This document shows, piece after piece, positions 1-7,041 of a DNA stretch of 26,627 bases (within the stretch, counting starts at the first letter, position 1; each line of letters begins with the position of its first letter). The stretch covers positions 1-26,627 of the forward strand of contig CAZUCY010000041.1 in NCBI GenBank assembly GCA_964618785.1. The letters run 5' to 3'. A model generated the notes under the pieces. It had not been told where the DNA came from. It searched no databases and saw nothing but the letters and a program-made list of their open reading frames with translations. This DNA comes from FEN-1297 sp964618785. GTDB lineage: Bacteria; Bacteroidota; Ignavibacteria; Ignavibacteriales; Ignavibacteriaceae. Both the position numbers and the translations under genes were made by a program.

Positions 1-57
1 AAATGCTATAAAATAAGTTAGTATTTTTTTTATCGACATGATTTTAAACTCCATTAC

Positions 58-2511
58 TTATTTATCATTTGGAACATTATCAAAACCGGGTTCTGGGCTT
101 ACATATCGTTGTTCAGCATTATGTCTGAATTTTATATCAAGTGTAACTTTATTTCCGCTCAATTCCAGGACATTATTATTTGGATGAAGATATCTGTTCC
201 CTTCTTTGATAGACCAAATTGATTTTTCAAAAGATTCCAGGTGAATAATTATATTTTCAGGTATTTCTCTTGCATTGAGGTTAAAAGTAACATGAGCTAT
301 TGAACCATCATCGTCAACTTTTACGGTAAGATCCACCTCTCCGAAAGAAGTCGGAATCTTTTGCAGCTTAGTCGTTTTCCCGGGTTCCGCCCACGAGCTT
401 GGCATTCCTTCAAGTAAATGCAGTTCCTTTCCTTTTTCCAGAATCATCAGATTACGTACTAACCGAATCAACTCGGCACTTGCCCAGTTATGAGGCATAT
501 CACCGCCAGATTGTTCTCCGAGCTGTTCGCCAACAGGATATTGTTCTTCTACCCATGTAAACAAAGGGCTTGCATGATTAGCAAATGCATACATAATCGA
601 AACAGCTTTTTTACTGTTGCCAAGCCAAAGATGTGCTTCAGCATACATGCCAGCAAGATAAGTCCATATTCCATGAGGCCCAGCAGACCCCAATATTTGC
701 CCTTCACGTACAGTTCCATCCAGCATGTGCAATGTACCGAGCATCAACGGGTCATCTTTAGAATAAAGTTCCCCGGGATAGATAGATTGTAAAAAAGACC
801 AACAACCACGTTGAGGAAGCTGTGGCTCTTCCCCGGTCATTGTTATTGGATAAATCAAACTACCGCCCCACTCAGAGCGGGGAATTAATCCACCGTCATT
901 ATACATTGTTACCGGAATATATACATTACCCTTTGAATCTAGAAGCCTATCGCGATTACGGGCTTTATCAAATGTCTGCCAGTAGTCTTCATATTCAGCC
1001 TTCCAATCAGCCAATTCAGGCTTATTTAATTTTGCAACTATTGAAAGAGCTGCTTTTAAACCGAAAAGTGTCCCGTAAACATTCGTATACTCGCGGTGCA
1101 ATCCACCCAATCCACCATCCGGAAAGCCTATTGGCATAAGACCAAAATTTGCCTGAGCAGTATCATTTCGGGTCATTGAACGGAACTTTTTAATATTATT
1201 AACTTCAGTGGCAATTTTGGGCCATAATTCCTCAAGCCATTTCCAATCTCCGGTGAGTTGTGCCTCACGCCATAACATCCACAAATGCAGTCCAGACTTT
1301 TTTGAAAATTCAGAACCAGTTGGCGGCCCATCATCACCATCAAGCAAGCCTTCCACTTGTTTTCTCACTTCATTCCAACGACCAAGATAAGTAAGCGCTT
1401 CGCTAATAAAAGCACCGTCTGCAGCCCATAAGCCGCAGTAACAAGTAGGTCCGACCTGAAATTTAGGCTGTCCGGCATTTATCTCGCGAGCCTGATAGAG
1501 ATTCCTAATACTGCCGTCCAACAATCTTTGCATTCCGATATCCGGTAATGTTATTTGCCCATAAGGCAAATCCGCCTTCTGCCAGAATTCCATTGCACGC
1601 GACAGTTCTTCTTGTGCCTGGCTAAGGCTTGCCGGAATAAGCATTAATTGATTAACCGATATATGCTTACTATAATCCATGTAAGCATCTTGAAATGATG
1701 TGTCAATAAATGAAGTATCAATCATCTGGGATAAATAATTGGTGTGGTGCGGTATGTCGAATATAGCCGGATAGTACGTAATCAGAGCTTTAAAAGAATC
1801 TCCCGGCGCTAATATCTGTTTCGGAAAGTACAGCGTAAGTGAATCTCCTTCTCCTTCTACTGATTCTACCGCCGGATCAAATCTTGCTATCATCTTTTTT
1901 ATATTAGCCGAATCTGTTTCCGTTAAAATATTATTCTCTTTATTTAGGCTTAGCTTTTCACTGTTCTGAACCCTTAAAAAAACCTGTCCTTCCTTTGCAA
2001 CCAAGCCAGTATTTTTTAATTCTAATAATAAATAATCAACCCTGCGGGGCACCCATTCCTTTATTGTCGAATTATTTTCTGGCGCTCTTGCCCATGCTTC
2101 TTCATGTAATAGTAATTCATTATCTTTTTTTTCTGTTATTATTATGGGCGCCTTTGCATCTAATAAATATTGATGCACTGATGCGGCTGGGCTTTCTTCT
2201 TTTATTCCTGCCTCTATACTCGTATTGAATTTATTCAGCCAATTATATAAAAACTCTCCTTTTGACCCTATAAGAGTTTTATGAGGATCATCCGGCAGAC
2301 AAATACTGGATTGCCAGTACAAAGGAGAATAACGGTAATCTACTACTTGCTTCTGCAAATCGGTCTCATCTTTTACAGGAAATATTTTTACCTGCAAATC
2401 AGTTTTTCCCTTTACAAATGATGATTCCTGAGAAAAGCCTTTGTTCCATAATAAGATTATCACTAAAAAAATAATCTTAATTATTCTGATGGATGATTGT
2501 TTTCTTTTCAT
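58..2511 (-). CDS. secreted six-hairpin glycosidase-like protein, paralogue A
   Basis: Predicted exported protein of 817 residues with an (alpha/alpha)6-barrel glycosidase look; substrate unknown. The N-terminus is a basic stretch, a hydrophobic segment and a GFSQ cleavage region. Residues about 40-300 look like a beta-rich N-terminal domain, and about 305-690 a helical toroid. The motif LWAADGAF (W362, D365) resembles the W-x-x-D region carrying an acidic residue in GH15/GH63-type enzymes. An EEQYPVGEQ motif (about 655-663) and GGDMPHNWASAE (about 669-680) are candidates for the second carboxylate. A short beta-rich tail follows. I chose the internal ATG at 2511 over the upstream one at 2529 because AAAAAGG lies 8 bases before it and because the paralogue at 2576-5005 begins at the matching residue. 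It is the last gene of the tandem pair, 64 bases after its sister. I do not recognise a named CAZy family; the glycosidase role is inferred. Confidence 0.88.
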   Translation of the reverse strand: MKRKQSSIRIIKIIFLVIILLWNKGFSQESSFVKGKTDLQVKIFPVKDETDLQKQVVDYRYSPLYWQSSICLPDDPHKTLIGSKGEFLYNWLNKFNTSIEAGIKEESPAASVHQYLLDAKAPIIITEKKDNELLLHEEAWARAPENNSTIKEWVPRRVDYLLLELKNTGLVAKEGQVFLRVQNSEKLSLNKENNILTETDSANIKKMIARFDPAVESVEGEGDSLTLYFPKQILAPGDSFKALITYYPAIFDIPHHTNYLSQMIDTSFIDTSFQDAYMDYSKHISVNQLMLIPASLSQAQEELSRAMEFWQKADLPYGQITLPDIGMQRLLDGSIRNLYQAREINAGQPKFQVGPTCYCGLWAADGAFISEALTYLGRWNEVRKQVEGLLDGDDGPPTGSEFSKKSGLHLWMLWREAQLTGDWKWLEELWPKIATEVNNIKKFRSMTRNDTAQANFGLMPIGFPDGGLGGLHREYTNVYGTLFGLKAALSIVAKLNKPELADWKAEYEDYWQTFDKARNRDRLLDSKGNVYIPVTMYNDGGLIPRSEWGGSLIYPITMTGEEPQLPQRGCWSFLQSIYPGELYSKDDPLMLGTLHMLDGTVREGQILGSAGPHGIWTYLAGMYAEAHLWLGNSKKAVSIMYAFANHASPLFTWVEEQYPVGEQLGEQSGGDMPHNWASAELIRLVRNLMILEKGKELHLLEGMPSSWAEPGKTTKLQKIPTSFGEVDLTVKVDDDGSIAHVTFNLNAREIPENIIIHLESFEKSIWSIKEGNRYLHPNNNVLELSGNKVTLDIKFRHNAEQRYVSPEPGFDNVPNDK

Positions 2512-2519
2512 TATATAAA

Positions 2520-2526
2520 CCTTTTT
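2520..2526 (-). promoter_or_regulatory. ribosome binding site deciding the start of paralogue A
   Basis: On the minus strand AAAAAGG stands 8 bases before the ATG at 2511. It lies inside the six codons that a start at 2529 would add, so the shorter start is favoured. Confidence 0.6.
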
Positions 2527-2575
2527 CATGAAGTTATTGAATTGACTTTATATTGTAGCTGTTCCAATACTATTT

Positions 2576-5005
2576 TTAATTTGGAACATTATCAAAGCCT
2601 GGTTCCGGACTTACATACCGTTGTTCAGCATTATGTCTGAATTTTATATCAAGTGTAACTTTATTTCCGCTCAATTCCAGGACATTATTATTTGGATGAA
2701 GATATCTGTTCCCTTCTTTGATAGACCAAATTGATTTTTCAAAAGATTCCAGGTGAATAATTATCTTTTCAGGTATTTCTCTTGCATTGAGGTTAAAAGT
2801 AACATGAGCCATTGAACCATTATCGTCAACTCTTACTGAAAGGTTTACATCTCCGAAAGAAGTCGGAATTTTTTGCAGCTTAGTCGTTTTCCCGGGTTCC
2901 GCCCATGAGCTTGGCATTCCTTCAAGTAAATGCAGTTCCTTCCCTTTTTCCAGAATCATCAGATTACGTACTAACCGGATCAACTCGGCGCTTGCCCAGT
3001 TATGGGGCATATCACCGCCATATTGCTCTCCAAGTTGCTCGCCAACAGGATATTGTTCTTCTACCCAGGTTAACATGGGGCTTGCATGATTTGCAAATGC
3101 ATACATAATAGAAGCAGCTTTTTTACTGTCGCCAAGCCATAGATGTGCCTCAGCTAGCATACCTGCATTATAAGTCCATATACCATGCGTCAGCCAAGCA
3201 GTCCCTAATATTTGCCCTTCCTGCATAGTTCCATCTAACATATGTAATGTACCGAGCATCAACTGGTCCTCTTTAGAATAAATTTCCCCGGGATAGATGG
3301 ACTGTAAAAATGTCCAACAACCGCGTTGAGGAAACTGAGGCTCTTCCTTGACCATTGTTACTGGAGTATACACATTGCCGGCTATATCTGCGTTGGGAAC
3401 CAATCCACCGGTATTATACATTGTTACCGGAACATATACATTACCCTTTGAATCCAAAAGCTTATCACGATTCCGGGCTTTATCAAATGCTTGCCAGTAG
3501 TTTTCATATTCAGCTTTCCAATCAGCGAATTCGAGTTTATTCAGTTTTGCAGCTATTGAAAGAGCAGCATTTAAACCGAAAAGTGTACCGTAAACATTTG
3601 TATACTCGCGGTGTAACCAACCCAAACCACCATCCCCGGTTCCTATTGGCATAAGATCATAATTAGCCTGGGTTGAATCGTCTCTGGTCATTGCACGGAA
3701 CTTTTTAATATTATTTACTTCAGCAATAACTTTTGGCCATAGGTTTTCAAGCCATTTCCAATCTCCGGTGAGCTGTGCCTCCCGCCATAACATCAATAAA
3801 TGTAAACCTGCTATTTTTGAAAATACAGGGCCAGCAGGTGGTCCTTCTTCACCGTTAAGCAGCCCTTCCACTTGTGTTTTCACCTCATTCCAGCGACCAA
3901 GATAAGTAAGCGCCTCACTTATAAAGGCTCCGTCGGCAGCCCATAAGCCTCGATACATAGTAGGCCCAATCTGAGATTTAGGATGTCCATTCTTTATCTC
4001 GCGTGCCTGATATAGATTCCTGATACTACCGTCTAACAACCTTTGCATACCTATATCCGGTACTGTTATCTTCCCGTATGGCAAGTCTGTATGTTTCCAG
4101 AATTCCAAGGCGCGCGTCAATTCATTTTGTACCTTACTAAGGGATGAGGAAATATGCATTAACTCATTGACCGATGTATTCTTACTATATTCCAGGTAAA
4201 TCTTTTTAAAAGACGGATCAATGTTAAAAGGGGTATCGAATATTGCCGGATAGAATGTAACCAGAGCTTTAAAAGAATCTCCCGGCGCTAATGTCTGTTC
4301 CGGAAAGAATAGCGTAAGTGAATCTCCTTCTCCTTCTACTGATTCTATCGCCGGATCAAATCTCGCTATCATCTTTTTTATGTTTGCCGTATCTGTTTCA
4401 GTTAATAGGTTATTATCCCCGTTCAGACTTAGCCTTTTACAATCTTGAATCCTCAAAAAGATCTGACATTTCTTTTTGACAGAACCTGTATTTTTTAATT
4501 CTAATAGTAAATAATCGACCCTGCGGGGTGCCCATTCCTTTATTGTTGTATTATGTTCCGGCGCTCTTGCCCAGGCTTCTTCACGTAATAATAATTCATT
4601 GCCTTTTTTTTCTGTTATTATTATAGGCGTCCTTGCATCCAATAAATATTGATGTACTGATTCAGCAGTATTTTCACCTTTTAGTCCGGGTTCAATACGG
4701 GTTCCGAATACATTTTGCCAATTAATAGTATATATGTTATATAAAAGCTCTCCTTTTGACCCTATAAGAGTTTTATGAGGATCATCCGGCAGACAAATAC
4801 TGGATTGCCAGTACAAAGGAGAATAACGGTAGTCTACTATTTGCTTCTGCAAATCAGTTTCATCTTTTGCAGGAAATATTTTTACCTGTAAATCAGTTTT
4901 TCCCTTTAAAGATGATGATTCTTGAGAAAAGCCTTTGCTCCATAATAGGATTATCGCTAAAAAAATAATCGTAATTATTCTGATTGATGATTGTTTTTGG
5001 AACAT
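2576..5005 (-). CDS. secreted six-hairpin glycosidase-like protein, paralogue B
   Basis: Predicted exported protein of 809 residues, a clear tandem paralogue of the product of 58-2511. It has the same signal peptide (QSSIRI, then a hydrophobic run to GFSQ), the same LWAADGAF motif (W355, D358), EEQYPVGEQ (649-657) and GGDMPHNWASAE (663-674). It differs mainly at about residues 95-110 and 255-275 and around 540-555, where GNVYVPVTM is followed closely by a second copy, GNVYTPVTM. A GAGA-type purine run sits about 9 bases before the ATG. The DNA is perfectly identical to paralogue A over 146 bases near the 3' end and 84 bases near the 5' end, so the duplication is recent or the copies have been homogenised. 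The enzyme class is inferred from the fold-like pattern; the family is not one I can name. A 5' spacer with a gene ruin separates it from the GH63-like gene. Confidence 0.9.
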   Translation of the reverse strand: MFQKQSSIRIITIIFLAIILLWSKGFSQESSSLKGKTDLQVKIFPAKDETDLQKQIVDYRYSPLYWQSSICLPDDPHKTLIGSKGELLYNIYTINWQNVFGTRIEPGLKGENTAESVHQYLLDARTPIIITEKKGNELLLREEAWARAPEHNTTIKEWAPRRVDYLLLELKNTGSVKKKCQIFLRIQDCKRLSLNGDNNLLTETDTANIKKMIARFDPAIESVEGEGDSLTLFFPEQTLAPGDSFKALVTFYPAIFDTPFNIDPSFKKIYLEYSKNTSVNELMHISSSLSKVQNELTRALEFWKHTDLPYGKITVPDIGMQRLLDGSIRNLYQAREIKNGHPKSQIGPTMYRGLWAADGAFISEALTYLGRWNEVKTQVEGLLNGEEGPPAGPVFSKIAGLHLLMLWREAQLTGDWKWLENLWPKVIAEVNNIKKFRAMTRDDSTQANYDLMPIGTGDGGLGWLHREYTNVYGTLFGLNAALSIAAKLNKLEFADWKAEYENYWQAFDKARNRDKLLDSKGNVYVPVTMYNTGGLVPNADIAGNVYTPVTMVKEEPQFPQRGCWTFLQSIYPGEIYSKEDQLMLGTLHMLDGTMQEGQILGTAWLTHGIWTYNAGMLAEAHLWLGDSKKAASIMYAFANHASPMLTWVEEQYPVGEQLGEQYGGDMPHNWASAELIRLVRNLMILEKGKELHLLEGMPSSWAEPGKTTKLQKIPTSFGDVNLSVRVDDNGSMAHVTFNLNAREIPEKIIIHLESFEKSIWSIKEGNRYLHPNNNVLELSGNKVTLDIKFRHNAEQRYVSPEPGFDNVPN
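2619..2764. repeat. 146-base exact repeat shared by the tandem paralogues (second copy at 107-252)
   Basis: Bases 107-252 and 2619-2764 are identical without gaps, at a constant offset of 2512. They encode the C-terminal beta-rich tail of both paralogues. A second identical run of 84 bases is 2254-2337 versus 4748-4831, in the N-terminal coding part. The intervening regions are clearly more diverged. Confidence 0.95.
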
Positions 5006-5195
5006 GTTATAAGTCTCTTTATGGTTTATTAATTGTAATATTGATAAATCAAATTAGTTATTAAATGTAATATTAGAAGTAGGAATAAATCTATTTTAGT
5101 CTAATAGCGGATGCTCCGTATTGGACTCTTATGTTTAAACAATGGCAACTAGTTTATTCTTAACAATTATATGGATCACAGCTTGCTCAATGATT
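5006..5195. other. spacer before the tandem pair
   Basis: AT-rich stretch of 190 bases between the ruin at 5196-5516 and the start of paralogue B. I see no gene and no convincing promoter; a few weak TTGATT-like boxes exist but their partners are poor. It would be the place for a promoter serving the two paralogues if they are transcribed separately. Confidence 0.5.
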
Positions 5196-5516
5196 CTATT
5201 GAACAGTATGCCTTTCATTATTCAGGTACAACTGACCGCGAAAAGCAGCATTCACTCCTCTGACCCAATCAATCCTGATCAGAACAGATTTATCTTATTT
5301 AAAAACAAATTATTCCCATCATAATAGCTTCTGACAATTTTTATCGGGGCTTTTAGTTTTTTAGTTTGTAAATTAAACACTTTTAGAGTTGTTCTTCTCT
5401 TTTTATTGTGCCAATCCATAAAATAGAGCGCTGCCTGGTAGATACCCGGGTGTTTAATGGAATATAAACAGTATCACTGCTAGTGATAATAAAACAAATG
5501 ATAAATTTTTTATCAT
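5196..5516 (-). pseudogene. ruin of a secreted enzyme gene: signal peptide joined to a frameshifted C-terminal beta-sandwich domain
   Basis: Three coding scraps lie in order on the minus strand. First, 5516-5457 gives MIKNLSFVLLSLAVILFIFH and then a stop, a typical signal peptide start placed 20 bases after the GH63-like stop codon. Second, the frame open from 5473 to 5282 gives HPGIYQAALYFMDWHNKKRR and then VFNLQTKKLKAPIKIV, ending in TGA at 5279-5281. Third, another frame from 5294 to 5199 gives DKSVLIRIDWVRGVNAAFRG and LYLNN, ending in TAG at 5196-5198. From memory, the second and third scraps together match the C-terminal domain of many bacterial glycosidases: Y-x-x-S-x-Y-x-x-D-W-D, then R-R, then a stretch like SVRxRIxxVRGxNAxxSGxFFD. 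The reading is that an internal deletion removed the catalytic core, leaving the two ends, and a further frameshift broke the tail. The parent family is unknown. Confidence 0.7.
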
Positions 5517-5536
5517 TCTACGTCTTTTGCTATTGC

Positions 5537-6976
5537 TCAAAATTCACTTATTACTTGTCTATGTTCCAACCAGGCAAGCATGTTTATTGCCAGGTAATTC
5601 CAATCCTGAAATCCCGGATGTAATATTGGTTCTCCGCTCTCCGGGTCATAATATTCGTGTAAAGTCCCGGTCTTCTTAAAATCCCTTCCAAATAACACTA
5701 CCGTCTTTTCAGCTAACTCCTTTGCTTCTGCTTTAAATCCATATTTTACTAATCCTTCCCAAACCAGGTAATTCGAAATCCCCCAAATAGGACCATCCCA
5801 GTTCGATGGATTCGAGCTTGCTATTAAACTATACATCTTTTCCATCTTTGAAAGAGTTCTGACTCCGTAAGACGAATTGAATGTGCTAGTATCTCTATAG
5901 TGTTTTACAATTCTCTCAGCCTGTTCGGGAGTTGCTATATCCGCCCACAAAGGCAGAAAATTTGCCCATACATCAATCCTTTGAATTAAACAATTATAAT
6001 TTCTTGGATAACCACTATGAAAACCGTAAACCTTGTTTGTTATTGGAAGTAAATTTAAGTCAACGCTATAAAATGAACCGTCCCTTTCGTCCCAGCAATT
6101 TTTCTGTATTGCTTCTTTTAAGGCTTCTGCGTCTTTTTTATATTCTGAAGCAATGTCATTTAAACTTAGCCTTTCACTCAAGTAAACCATTGCTTTCAGC
6201 TCTTTGTACATGAAACAATTTAAATATATTGAAGCTGAACTTCTTGCCGGCCTGTAAAAGGAATCCGGGCTGTTATCTACTCCAACCCAGTGATCTGTCT
6301 GCCAGAAATAAAGACCGGTAGCTGCGTCTCTATCATGAGCTTTGTAATTTTCTATGAACATTTGAAGTTTAAAAAACAACTCACTCAACCAATTTGCATT
6401 ACCATTATTCATTTTTACAAGAAAAGCTGCATGCTGGGCTATACAAGGTTTGTGCATATTTTCTTCATATATATTTGGAGGTCTCATTCCCTGAAGAGTT
6501 GAACCTCTCTGCATAACTACAGGCATCCAACCGTCATCTCCGCAAAAATTCAAAAAATTTAGAACGCTTCCTTGTTCATATTTTACGGCTTCTTCCCTAT
6601 CCTTCTCATTTCCGGTCTCTAATAATATCTGTCTTAATGCTGCGTTCGTGAATGGAGTGTCCCAATCCCACAAATCTCCTGCGTAAGCCGCGCTATCTGA
6701 TGCGCCGGTTATAAAAGGATATTTCAAAGCTCCTCCTGCTTCAGCGTATGACTTTTTAAAATCTTTGTAAATATATTTTTTTAATATTGCACTGTATTTA
6801 TTCCAATCCTCGTAAGCCTGATCATCAAAATCGACATTTTTTGCACCGGAGGAATTTAAGCTTTCAGATTGATTATGCTTGCATATTTTTATTTCTTTAC
6901 CGCTCAAAGAAATACTTTGAGTTACAAGAATAACTGCAACAGCTATAGCGGAAATAATAAATTTTTTCTTGAACAT
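5537..6976 (-). CDS. secreted GH63-like (alpha/alpha)6 glycosidase
   Basis: Exported protein of 479 residues, likely an exo-acting alpha-glycosidase of the GH63/GH37-like group. Residues 1-26 are a signal peptide. The rest is a single helical toroid, with no N-terminal beta domain of the kind long GH63 enzymes carry. Family marks: GDLWDWDTPF (100-109), GVDNSP (232-237), where D234 sits at the place of the catalytic acid, WDGPIWG (393-399), and HEYYDPESGEP (440-450), where E441 fits the base. GFQDWNYLA close to the end is also typical. AAAGGA lies 8 bases before the ATG. The family call is good; the substrate (glucoside, mannoside or mannosylglycerate type) cannot be read from the sequence. 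It lies 65 bases after the GH42-like gene and is immediately followed by the gene ruin at 5196-5516. Confidence 0.9.
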   Translation of the reverse strand: MFKKKFIISAIAVAVILVTQSISLSGKEIKICKHNQSESLNSSGAKNVDFDDQAYEDWNKYSAILKKYIYKDFKKSYAEAGGALKYPFITGASDSAAYAGDLWDWDTPFTNAALRQILLETGNEKDREEAVKYEQGSVLNFLNFCGDDGWMPVVMQRGSTLQGMRPPNIYEENMHKPCIAQHAAFLVKMNNGNANWLSELFFKLQMFIENYKAHDRDAATGLYFWQTDHWVGVDNSPDSFYRPARSSASIYLNCFMYKELKAMVYLSERLSLNDIASEYKKDAEALKEAIQKNCWDERDGSFYSVDLNLLPITNKVYGFHSGYPRNYNCLIQRIDVWANFLPLWADIATPEQAERIVKHYRDTSTFNSSYGVRTLSKMEKMYSLIASSNPSNWDGPIWGISNYLVWEGLVKYGFKAEAKELAEKTVVLFGRDFKKTGTLHEYYDPESGEPILHPGFQDWNYLAINMLAWLEHRQVISEF

Positions 6977-7041
6977 TTTAAACTTCCTTTACTTTTAAAT
7001 TATTATTTTGAAAAATATTTAGACTTTGCAAATGTTTTGAT

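Noticed and set aside
5142..5324. Plus-strand open frame of 60 codons in the 5006-5536 gap
   Set aside because: The minus strand of the same bases encodes recognisable pieces of a glycosidase-associated domain, so the plus frame is a shadow of the pseudogene.
5472..5517. Two inverted repeats (5472-5488 and 5497-5517) as terminators of the GH63-like gene
   Set aside because: The stems are AT-rich, no clean T-run follows, and both lie inside the signal-peptide remnant, so the pairing may be incidental.
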